Source: Terrimonas ginsenosidimutans (GTDB lineage: Bacteria > Bacteroidota > Bacteroidia > Chitinophagales > Chitinophagaceae). From it: a stretch of DNA of 64,000 nucleotides. The position numbers were made by a program, and so were the translations under genes. The number at the start of each line of letters is the position of its first letter. Within the stretch, counting starts at the first letter, position 1. Below are positions 53,645 to 62,207 of the stretch, in pieces. Below the pieces are notes generated by a model. That model had not been told where the DNA came from and ran no database searches. It was given only the letters and a program-made list of their open reading frames with translations. The DNA is taken from contig NZ_JAKLTR010000002.1 in assembly GCF_022012415.1 (NCBI RefSeq), positions 62,001 through 126,000 on the forward strand, written 5' to 3'.

Positions 53645-56600
53645 ATGAGAAAGATCACACTATTCGTTTGTCTTTGCATCCTGGCATGCATAAACAAACT
53701 TGATGCACAGTATTTATTGATTGATGATATGGAAGGACACGGACCAGCTTCCGGTAACTGGATCTATAATGCGGGTACGAATGCCACCGGTTCGGTGATC
53801 TTCAATTCACCCAATCCCGGACCGTCCTCTCTGAACTCAACTTCACACACAGCAAAATTTACAAAGGATACCAGCTGTTCAGCCTATATGGCCGCAGCGG
53901 TGACGCTTTCATCCCCGCTTGATCTTTCCGCCGGTGCCACTTTCAGGATGATGGTGTATAGCAACGTAAAGGAGGATGTGATGTTCAAGCTGCAGCCTGG
54001 AACAGATTATACGCAGGCGGTATTTCAAACATATCGAATACAAAACGTAAATCAATGGGAAGAGGCGGTATTTACTTTTCCCGGGATCAATCACCGTACT
54101 GATCTTAACAGGATCGCTATACAGTTCATCGATGGGAAGAAAGCCAATGGCATTCTGTATTTCGATCAGATCCAGGCTCCGAACCCTACCAGCTTACAAT
54201 TCACTACCACAAATATCCCCATGGGAGCGGAGAGTGGTAAATTCATCGAAGTTAAATTGCATGGTGATACATTCAAGCCAGTGCTTGACCGGTCAAAATG
54301 GGTGACATCAACATTGCCTCCGGGTGTATCTGTCGATAGCATCGCAAGGATCAATGATACAACAGCCCGCCTCGTGCTGGCAGGTAATTCCGTGACAAAC
54401 TATTCCCGTACCGTTCTCTCCCTTACAGTGACTGGAACAGAATTGCAGAATCCTAATGTTGCTTCCTATAGTGTGAAAGGATCGGTGGTGTTTGATGGAA
54501 ATCCTAACTGGACGATGATCTACAATGATGAATTTGATACGGATGGTCTGCCTGATCCAACAAAATGGACGATCGACGCAAGACCCAAAGGCTGGATCAA
54601 TAATGAACAGCAGGTATATGCAGATGCTACCCGGGACAATGCCAGGGTAAGAAATGGCAACCTGGTCATTACCGGGAAGAAAGATTTCCCTACAGGTGAT
54701 CCCAATGCTCCATGGTCTTCTGCACGGGTGGTCTCATTGGGGAAAATGGAATTTCTTTATGGTAAGGCGGAGATGCGCGCGAAGCTGCCGCGTGCACGTG
54801 GTTCATGGCCCGCATTCTGGCTCATGCCTGTGGATAATGCGTATGGATTCTGGCCGAAAAGCGGTGAGATCGATATCCTTGAACACGTGGGCAACAATTT
54901 TGGAAAGGCAATGTGCGCTATCCACGTGGAGAATAAGAACTGGACGAATGGCGGCAATCTCGGCGGCAACCAGATCATGCCCGATGTTGATACCGTATAT
55001 CATACCTATGGACTCGAATGGTCGCCTGACTCATTACGCTTTACACATGATGGCGTTGGATTCTATACATATGTAAATCCCAAAACAGACTGGAAAGACT
55101 GGCCCTTTGATAAGCCATTCTTTGTGATCATGAACGTTGCCATCGGTGGTGGCATGGGCGGTGCGATCACAGATGCCGACTGGCCGGATAGCATGCAGTT
55201 GGATTATGTCCGAATCTTTCAGAAAGGACTTGGAACGCCTGTGCTGGATTCGATCCAGATCACACCCGGTGATATATCGGTACTTCCTGGTAAAACCCAG
55301 CCATTCACGGCAAAGGTGCTTGATCAGAATGGGCACGTGATGAATGGCGTTACACCAACATGGAGCATCACGGGATCCGGAAATACGATCAGCAGCACAG
55401 GTATTGCAACTATCCAAAGCAGTGGTGTGGTGACGGCAACCGCTACTCACGATACCGTGACGCTATCGGGCTCGACATTCATTAATGTAAGAGCGACGAA
55501 CTACAAGCCCGTTCCGGCAAGGATAGAAGCTGAAGCATTTGACAATACCAATGTTTGCTGTACGGAAAATACACAGGATACAAGTGGTGTCTTGAATGTC
55601 AGCTATATCGGAAAAGGCAGCTGGTTTGAATATGATATCAGCGTTCCTGATTCTGCCGCTTATCGCATCCGTTTCAGAGTGGCAGCGAATAGTGCCGCTG
55701 CAGTAGATATCAGGATCGATACGACAGTGTTATCTGCTGTTCAGATCCCTGCTACCGGCGGCTGGCAGACATGGAGAACAGTCGTTTCCGCTCCGATCGT
55801 ATTCGGACCAGGGCAGAAAACCATCCGGATCACATCCTCTGCTTCGGGTTGGAACTTCAATTGGCTTCAGTTTGTCAATGCTGCGGATCACCAGGTTCAA
55901 AGCATGGCCATACAGCCGGATAGCGCAAGGATCCTGGTAGGAGAGACATTGCAATTGAAAGCGATCGGACGCGATGCCGGTAATAACTTCATCATGCTCT
56001 CTCCATCTCCGGTGTGGTCAGTGAACAGCGTTCATGCCCAGGTAAGTGCGGCAGGAATTTTTACAAGCGATTCCGCTGGTACTTATGTCGTGACAGCAAC
56101 CTCCGGACCCCTGAGTGATACTTCTGTTGTGCGTGTGCTTGGAACGCCGGAGTTGACTTATATCCTGATCAAGCCTGATACGCTGGTTGTTCCTGTTGGT
56201 GCATCGCAGCAATTCACGGCAAAAGGATATGATCAGTATGATGCGCAGGTGCCGTTGATCGATTCTGTTTACTGGACTGTAACAGGTGCCGGGAATACGA
56301 TCACCAATAATGGCCTGATGAATGCCGGCCCTACACCCGGTACCTATTCTGTTACCGCTACATCAGGAGGCCGATCCGGTACTTTGTCTTTACAAACGGG
56401 TTACACCTGTACGGTGAACCACCGGTACGAGGCAGAGACGGCGTCTTCGAAAGCAGCGGGGTTGACGGCCATTACAACCAATGATGTGGATGGAGCGCAG
56501 CATTTCGAAAATGTAACAACAGGGAAATGGTTTGCCTACAGTGCGCTTAAAGTTCCCTCCGCCGGGAAATACAATATCCGTTTGAGAGTCTCAACAACTG

Positions 56601-57733
56601 CTGCGGCAAAGATCAGGATAGGTCATGGTAACATTACTTACAAACTGATCGATCTGCCTTCCACCGGTGGGCAGTGGCAAACGATCTCCGATACACTTAC
56701 GCTGCCGGCATTGAGCTATACCGGTATTCATGGAGTGTCGGGTAATTTTAAGTTTAATTGGTTCAGGATCGATAACTGTGCAACGGCGCCAACACCGCTG
56801 GCTACGATCAGGATAACTCCTGATACGATCCTTCTTGCTACAGGGAGCCAGTATTTATTTCGCGCAGCTGGTTATGACAGTATAAACAATCCGGTAAACC
56901 TTCCGCCTGTTCAATGGGCTGTGAATGGAACCGGCAACGCAATAGATTCCACGGGTTTTTTGATAGCTGGAACCATTCCGGGATCTTATGCCGTTACAGC
57001 TTCTGCGGATACAGTGTCAGGAGCTGCATTGATCCAGCTTGTTAACTGCTCCGTGAACAACAAGTATGAAGCGGAAAGTTTCTCCGGCCGTCATTCAGCG
57101 CCTGTTCTTGAAACCTGTACTGATATCGGCGGTGGTGAGAACTTCACCGGTCTTGCCGCAGGGCATTATTTTGCTTACAATACATTGAATGTACCGGCAG
57201 CAGGAGTATACAGGATCAGTTTACGCATATTATCCACTGCAACTTCGCAGGTAAGGATAGGGCACAGCAGCTTTACGTACAAAATTCTGAGTATTCCTTC
57301 AACCAATGGTGTCTGGCAAACGATCACCGATACGCTTACCCTGCCGGCATTAAGTTATACGGGGATACATGTTGTATCCGGTACGTTCAAGTTTAATTAT
57401 TTTATGATCGATAACTGTTCCGCAGACTCGGTGGTCAATAGCAGCTCTTCGTTGCTTTTAAGTGGTGCAGGCAATGATACCGGTGATGTTACGACTGGCA
57501 GGGTCGTTTATCCGAACCCTGCATCTGGTATGATCACGATCGTGCCGGACAGTCCGGAGTATCGAACTGTAAGAGTGATGAATGCGGCAGGCCTGATCAT
57601 TTACAACTGGGCCATCACGCCTGGCAATACAAGACTGACCAAAGATATCAGCTCCTTAAAAGCGGGAACTTACCTGCTGGTATTTGAAGGAGCGTCTAAA
57701 GAGAGGAAAACAGTGAAGCTGATCAAGCACTAA
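53645..57733 (+). CDS. Multidomain GH16 endo-beta-glucanase with three CBM6-like modules and T9SS tail
   Basis: 1362 residues, signal ending near NKLDAQY. Order: N-terminal jelly-roll module (about 25-180), a short Ig-like stretch (to about 285), a GH16 catalytic domain (about 290-535) with the catalytic pair in SGEIDILEHVG (Glu about 408 and 413), a Big2-like domain (about 540-615), CBM6-like module 1 (from RIEAEAFDNTN, about 625-750), two Big2-like domains, CBM6-like module 2 (from YEAETASSKAAG, about 925), a Big2-like domain, CBM6-like module 3 (from YEAESFSGRHSA, about 1140), and a C-terminal sorting domain (VYPNPASGMITIVP ... LKAGTYLLVFEG) of the type IX system. Endo-beta-1,3-glucanase (laminarinase) activity is most likely from the catalytic region. 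Modules 2 and 3 are close copies of each other. Confidence 0.92.
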   Translation: MRKITLFVCLCILACINKLDAQYLLIDDMEGHGPASGNWIYNAGTNATGSVIFNSPNPGPSSLNSTSHTAKFTKDTSCSAYMAAAVTLSSPLDLSAGATFRMMVYSNVKEDVMFKLQPGTDYTQAVFQTYRIQNVNQWEEAVFTFPGINHRTDLNRIAIQFIDGKKANGILYFDQIQAPNPTSLQFTTTNIPMGAESGKFIEVKLHGDTFKPVLDRSKWVTSTLPPGVSVDSIARINDTTARLVLAGNSVTNYSRTVLSLTVTGTELQNPNVASYSVKGSVVFDGNPNWTMIYNDEFDTDGLPDPTKWTIDARPKGWINNEQQVYADATRDNARVRNGNLVITGKKDFPTGDPNAPWSSARVVSLGKMEFLYGKAEMRAKLPRARGSWPAFWLMPVDNAYGFWPKSGEIDILEHVGNNFGKAMCAIHVENKNWTNGGNLGGNQIMPDVDTVYHTYGLEWSPDSLRFTHDGVGFYTYVNPKTDWKDWPFDKPFFVIMNVAIGGGMGGAITDADWPDSMQLDYVRIFQKGLGTPVLDSIQITPGDISVLPGKTQPFTAKVLDQNGHVMNGVTPTWSITGSGNTISSTGIATIQSSGVVTATATHDTVTLSGSTFINVRATNYKPVPARIEAEAFDNTNVCCTENTQDTSGVLNVSYIGKGSWFEYDISVPDSAAYRIRFRVAANSAAAVDIRIDTTVLSAVQIPATGGWQTWRTVVSAPIVFGPGQKTIRITSSASGWNFNWLQFVNAADHQVQSMAIQPDSARILVGETLQLKAIGRDAGNNFIMLSPSPVWSVNSVHAQVSAAGIFTSDSAGTYVVTATSGPLSDTSVVRVLGTPELTYILIKPDTLVVPVGASQQFTAKGYDQYDAQVPLIDSVYWTVTGAGNTITNNGLMNAGPTPGTYSVTATSGGRSGTLSLQTGYTCTVNHRYEAETASSKAAGLTAITTNDVDGAQHFENVTTGKWFAYSALKVPSAGKYNIRLRVSTTAAAKIRIGHGNITYKLIDLPSTGGQWQTISDTLTLPALSYTGIHGVSGNFKFNWFRIDNCATAPTPLATIRITPDTILLATGSQYLFRAAGYDSINNPVNLPPVQWAVNGTGNAIDSTGFLIAGTIPGSYAVTASADTVSGAALIQLVNCSVNNKYEAESFSGRHSAPVLETCTDIGGGENFTGLAAGHYFAYNTLNVPAAGVYRISLRILSTATSQVRIGHSSFTYKILSIPSTNGVWQTITDTLTLPALSYTGIHVVSGTFKFNYFMIDNCSADSVVNSSSSLLLSGAGNDTGDVTTGRVVYPNPASGMITIVPDSPEYRTVRVMNAAGLIIYNWAITPGNTRLTKDISSLKAGTYLLVFEGASKERKTVKLIKH

Positions 57734-57776
57734 GGTTTTTCGGTTTACAACGTTGCCCTGCCATGTCTGCCGTGCT

Positions 57777-58807
57777 TTTGCCGGGAGGCGGGCGGGGCAA
57801 CGTTTTTTTTTTCGATGGGAGCATCGAAAGACTCTTTTTTTTTGCCGGGCGGGCAAGGCGCTTTTTTTCGAGGGTTGCCTCGAAGACTCTGTTTACTTTT
57901 TTTGCCGGCGGGCAAGGCGCTTTTTTTCGAGGGGAGGTCGAAAGACTCTGTTTACTTTTTTTGCCTTGATGCAAAAAAAGTAACAAAAAAAGATCAAGGC
58001 TACGCGCAAATAGCCAGCCCCGCACTCGATGCGGGGGCTAAAAATTATGGGCTGCACCTGGCACTAAAATAAACTCGCCGGAGGAGAGTTTGGAATTGAT
58101 TGGCGTGCTGGCTCAGACAATATTTTAGCGCCCTCGCCTTCGGCTCGTCGGTTACACCCATAATTTTTTTAACGCCATTTGCGCTAGGCCGCCCCGGCTC
58201 AAAGCAGGGAGAAGGCCTTTACAGGATTGTAACCTTACGGTTCTAGTAAGTTTTTCTGTTCTCTTATTATAAAACGTATCAATAGAAGAGCACCTTTTCA
58301 AACTATGATACCGCAACTGATATGCAACGAATCTTCCTCGCAAGCGAATCCTCCTCTCTCAACGCCCCCGGCCTTGGAAAAAATGGCGTTAAGAAAATGG
58401 GAGGCTGGCACCGTCTGAGCCACACCGAAGGTGTGCGAAGGCGCCAAAAACTGTTTGAGCCGGCACGCCAATCAATTCATCATACTTTCCCGGCGAGTTT
58501 TTTTGGTGCAGGTGACATCCTCCCATTTTTAGCCATTTTTTCCCAGCCTTGATTTTTTTTTGTTACTTTTTTTGCATCAAGGCAAAAAAAGTAAACAGAG
58601 TCTTTCGACCTCCCGTCGAAAACAAACGCCTTGCCCGTCCGGCAAAAAAGTAAACAGAGTGTTTCGACCTCCCGTCGAAAAAAAACGCCTTGCCCGCCGG
58701 CAAAAAAAGTAAACAGCGTCTTTCGACGCTCCCGTCGAAAGCAAAAGGCCTTGCCCCTCCGGCAAAATGGTAATCAGAGCCCTTCGGCGCTCCCGTCGAA
58801 AAAAAAC
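57777..58807. repeat. Giant inverted repeat, copy 1 (about 1 kb)
   Basis: The outer left arm has about three 60-64 base units (57777-57960) of the pattern TTTGCCGGcGGGCAAGGCGC, T-run, TCGAGGGGAGGTCGAAAGAC, TCTGTTTACTTTT; each forms two small stems. The inner left arm (57961 to about 58190) contains TTGCCTTGATGCAAAAAAAG, a CCCCGCACTCGATGCGGGG hairpin, AAACTCGCCGG and ATTGGCGTGC. The right arm (about 58355-58807) is the imperfect reverse complement with about four outer units. The centre (58195-58350) is unique. Open frames inside are not genes. It begins 44 bases after the GH16 stop. The rest up to 59112 (58808-59112) is AT-rich with a small CGCTCT/AGAGCG hairpin at 58879-58893 and no gene. 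Confidence 0.85.
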
Positions 58808-59112
58808 TATCTTCCCCCATAAGCAAATAACACTCAATAAATAACAAACCATAGTACAACTACTATAACATAAAATATCGCTCTTTCAGAGCGCAAACAC
58901 TAGGATTCTTGGTTTATGTTTTTAATTTTGCATTCTCCTTCCTCTCATCCTCAGCAAAAACTTTGTGTAGTAAGATTTAAGCGGTTGATCCTGCTATCCT
59001 CTTTAAAGACTTTGCCCATAATACTATAGGCGTTTTATTCTCCATCTATTCGTGAAGGATCCTTCAGCTAAGCTGCTGTTGTATTGTATTCGCCACTATT
59101 TAACCGTACAAT

Positions 59113-60807
59113 ATGAAGAAGGCCATCCTTGCTTTGCTTTTCACAGGCATAGTGCTTGTTCCGGCTTTTCAGGTTTTTGCGCAGGATGCTTATCGTACCC
59201 ATACTGCTGGTAAAGTGTCTCAATGGACAGATGTTGCGATATGGCAGCGATATGATCCCGATCAGAAGGCATGGCTCTCTGCGGAACGTTTTCCTGCATC
59301 AGCTGATGGCGTAATAACCATTCAGACGGGTGACAGTGTAATTATATCCGGGATAGCGGCGGCACGTCTTTCGATCGATCAGGTCGTGATTGATCAAAAT
59401 GCATCGTTGGTCCTTATGCAAAACGAAAATAGTGCAGTGAAGCTTAATGATGGAGACGGAGATGATATCACGATCAGAGGCCGTATGTACATTGGCGCAG
59501 AGGGAATGCTGCGTGGTGAGGGGAAAATCCAGGTAACAGAAACGGGTGTGTTCTCGTTGCGGGATAATGGTTTGTTAAGTGCATCGCTTTCTAACAATGG
59601 CACGATCCATTTAGGAGGTCAGGGAAACGGAGCCGGGTCATTCGCCGCTTGTCAGATCGTGAACAATAAGACCTGCAGATGGATCGATGGCCAGCTTATG
59701 ATGGATAGTGCAACTGTTTTTACAAACAATGGATTGTTCCAGATCAATGCCGTGGCTGGTGATCTGATCTGCAATGGAAATAAAAAACATCCTGCAAGGA
59801 TCATTAACAAAGGCGCGATCATCAATGTTGGTAAAGAGCATGTAGTTGAATTCCGCGTGAAGGTTGAAAACAGTGGAACGATCGGTGGTGTGGGTACCTT
59901 TGTATTCAGTGGTGGGGCAAACAGTGGAGGAGTGATCTCCCCGGGTGCATCACCTGGGCACCTCACACTCGGAAAGGGAATTCCTGCTTCACCTGTTATT
60001 AATATTGAGATCGCAACAACCGGTGCGGTGGCCGGTGTGAACTATGACCAACTGACTGTCCCTTCCCTGAGTGATCTTGCGGATGCTACCATTAATGTTA
60101 CGAATACAGCCGCCGATTCTGTTAACACAGAGTATACCATCATCAATGCAAAGGCATTGCAGCTTGAAAAAGGAAAAAGCTATCCGCAGCTGACTGTTCA
60201 TGCGCCAAGCAATTTCAGCTATTCATTTAAAGGTAACAGGTTAGTGCTGGTGAAGATCGCCAAAGATCCGCTTGAAATAACCTGGGGTGGATTCCGCGCC
60301 TTTGCGAACGGGAAAGATGTCATGCTTCACTGGAACACCGTTGCTGATACCCGTACATCTCACTTTCTTATCGAACATTCCACCGACGGTGTCACTTATA
60401 ACCAGGTGAACAAAGTAGAAGTAAAACGCGGAGCTACAGGCGAGGTGAACTATGATCTTACTTTCACAGGGGCTGATCTTTTCCGTACAAATTATTTCCG
60501 CGTAAAGCAGGTCAACAAAGATGGCCGGACGGGCTGTTCTGTTGCCAGGAGCGTTCGCTACGACAGAGGCACCGTTAGTTCTTTCCAGTTTGACACAAAT
60601 CTTGAGAATGAAGAATTACTGTTGAATATTCAGGCGAAGAATGTAACAGCGGCTATAACCGATATCACGGGAAAATCATTGCATGAGTTTGCCTTGCAGC
60701 CCGGGCAGCATTCTGTATACGTGGAGATCCTGCCGGCAGGAGCGTATCGGTTTAATTTTTATGTGAAAGGTGTGATGGTGGAGACGAAGCAGTTTGTGAA
60801 GTATTGA
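59113..60807 (+). CDS. Secreted T9SS-type protein with beta-helix-like repeats
   Basis: 564 residues, signal ending VFAQDA. Residues 25-320 are short strand-like repeats rich in Gly and Asn (ITIQTGDSVIISGIAAARLSIDQVVIDQNASLVLMQ, LLSASLSNNGTIHLGGQGNGAG, FVFSGGANSGGVISPGASPGHLTLG), as in right-handed beta-helix passenger domains. A fibronectin-like segment follows (about 395-480, VMLHWNTVADTRTSHFLIEHSTDG), then a C-terminal sorting-like tail (ITDITGKSLHEFALQPGQHS, LPAGAYRFNFYVKG). No catalytic motif is evident. It lies between two giant repeat elements; adhesion or a glycan-associated role is guessed. Confidence 0.8.
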   Translation: MKKAILALLFTGIVLVPAFQVFAQDAYRTHTAGKVSQWTDVAIWQRYDPDQKAWLSAERFPASADGVITIQTGDSVIISGIAAARLSIDQVVIDQNASLVLMQNENSAVKLNDGDGDDITIRGRMYIGAEGMLRGEGKIQVTETGVFSLRDNGLLSASLSNNGTIHLGGQGNGAGSFAACQIVNNKTCRWIDGQLMMDSATVFTNNGLFQINAVAGDLICNGNKKHPARIINKGAIINVGKEHVVEFRVKVENSGTIGGVGTFVFSGGANSGGVISPGASPGHLTLGKGIPASPVINIEIATTGAVAGVNYDQLTVPSLSDLADATINVTNTAADSVNTEYTIINAKALQLEKGKSYPQLTVHAPSNFSYSFKGNRLVLVKIAKDPLEITWGGFRAFANGKDVMLHWNTVADTRTSHFLIEHSTDGVTYNQVNKVEVKRGATGEVNYDLTFTGADLFRTNYFRVKQVNKDGRTGCSVARSVRYDRGTVSSFQFDTNLENEELLLNIQAKNVTAAITDITGKSLHEFALQPGQHSVYVEILPAGAYRFNFYVKGVMVETKQFVKY

Positions 60808-60810
60808 GGG

Positions 60811-61236
60811 CGCCGGGCGGGCGCTGTTTTTCGACGGGAGGTCGAAGGGTCCGTTTACTTTTTTTTGCCTTGATGCAAAAAAAGTAACAAAAAAAGATCA
60901 AGGCTACGCGCAAATAGCCAGCCCCGCACTCGATGCGGGGGCTAAAAATTATGGGCTGCACCTGGCACTAAAATAAACTCGCCGGAGGAATGTTTGGGAT
61001 TGATTGGCGTGTTGGCTCAGACAATATTTTAGCGCCCTCGCCTTCGGCTCGTCGGTTACGCCCATAATTTTTTTAACGCCATTTGCGCTAGGCCACCGCT
61101 CTTAAAGCGGGTAGGAGGCCTTTACAGGATTGTAACCTTACGGTTTTTGCAAGTGTTGTTGTCTTTTATCAGAATAGGAACACGTTAGTTTGTGATACCG
61201 CAACTGAGATACCACGAATCTTCGTAGCAACCGATT
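60811..61236. repeat. Giant repeat element, copy 2, left arm and centre only
   Basis: Begins about 4 bases after the stop of the preceding gene with one partial outer unit (CGCCGGGCGGGCGC), then repeats the inner left arm (TTGCCTTGATGCAAAAAAAG through AACGCCATTTGCGCTAGGCC) and the centre (GGATTGTAACCTTACGG to GATACCGCAACTGAGATACC) of copy 1. The right arm is missing: at about 61237 the sequence switches directly to the outer left unit of copy 3. This looks like a tandem recombination or deletion product. Confidence 0.8.
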
Positions 61237-61251
61237 CTTCGTTGTTTCGGA

Positions 61252-62096
61252 GACTCTGTTTAATTTTTTGCCGGACGGGCAAGGGCGCTGTTTTTCGACG
61301 GGAGGTCGAAGGGTTCGTTTACTTTTTTTGCCTTGATGCAAAAAAAGTAACAAAAAAAGATCAAGGCTACGCGCAAATAGCCAGCCCCGCACTCGATGCG
61401 GGGGCTAAAAATTATGGGCTGCACCTGGCACTAAAATAAACTCGCCGGAGGAGAGTTTTGAATTGAGTGGCGTGCCGGCTCAGACAGTATTTTAGCGCCC
61501 TCGCCTTCGGCTCGTCGGTTACGCCCATAATTTTCTTAACGCCATTTGCGCTAGGCCGCCCCCTCTCAAAGAGGGCAGAAGGCCTTTATATAAACGCAAC
61601 CTCACGGTTCTTGTAAGTTTTGTCTCTTTCTCTCATGAAGTGCGCCCCAGCATCAAGTTATGATAGAGCTACTGAGCTAGAACGAATCTTCTCCGCAAAC
61701 GCCTCCTCCTCTCTCAACGCCCGGCCTTGGAAAAAATGGCGTTAAGAAAATGGGAGGCTGGCACCGTCTGAGCCACACCGCAGGTGTGCGAAGGCGCCAA
61801 AAAACTGTCTGAGCCGGCACGCCAATCAATTTATCATACTTTCCCGGCGAGTTTTTTTTGGTGCAGGTGACATCCTCCCATTTTTAGCCATTTTTTCCCA
61901 GCCTTGATCTTTTTTTGTTACTTTTTTTGCATCAAGGCAAAAAAAGTAAACGGAGTCTTTCGACCTCCCGTCGAAAAAAAGCCTTGCCCCTCCGGCAAAA
62001 TGTAAACGGAGTCTTTGAGGCAACCCCTCGGAAAAAAACGCCTTGCCCGTCCGGCAAAAAAAGTAAACGGAGTCTTCGACGCTCCCGTCGAAAAAA
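61252..62096. repeat. Giant inverted repeat, copy 3 (about 0.85 kb)
   Basis: A full copy: one outer unit on the left (61266-61325), inner left arm (to about 61557), centre with CTCACGGTTCTTGTAAGTTT, right arm from about 61700 (CTCAACGCCCGGCCTTGGAA) through GCCTTGATCTTTTTTTGTTA, and about three outer units to 62096. The CTCGCCGG, ATTGGCGTGC and CATCAAGGC blocks match copies 1 and 2 closely, while the centre diverges. The 62097-62166 stretch behind it has no gene. Confidence 0.85.
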
Positions 62097-62166
62097 GCAC
62101 CCTTCCCATCATCCCTCAACGAAGATCAACCCAGCAGACATCACATGCCTTGATCTTTTACCCCGA

Positions 62167-62198
62167 TTTGTGTTTCCGGCCAGTGTAACGTAGTTTTG
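62167..62198 (+). promoter_or_regulatory. Strong Bacteroidota-type promoter of the sensor kinase gene
   Basis: TTTG at 62167-62170, a 20-base spacer and TAGTTTTG at 62191-62198 are an exact match to TTTG / TAnnTTTG. Transcription should start near 62204, only a few bases before the ATG at 62208, so the mRNA would be leaderless or nearly so. Confidence 0.6.
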
Positions 62199-62207
62199 AA
62201 CAATTGC

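Noticed and set aside
57777-57960. Possible CRISPR array because of regular 60-base repeats
   Set aside because: Units follow each other without unique spacers, each has internal stems, the array is mirrored as an inverted repeat, and no cas gene is present.
57723-58072. Overlapping open frames in several phases with Lys/Arg/Phe-rich translations
   Set aside because: They lie wholly in the tandem hairpin units of the giant repeat, on both strands, with low-complexity translations and no start signals; the similar frames at 58563-58859, 61242-61439 and 61826-62119 come from the same units.
57777-62096. Insertion sequence or group II intron
   Set aside because: No transposase or reverse-transcriptase reading frame, no target duplication seen and no intron domain V-like hairpin recognised.
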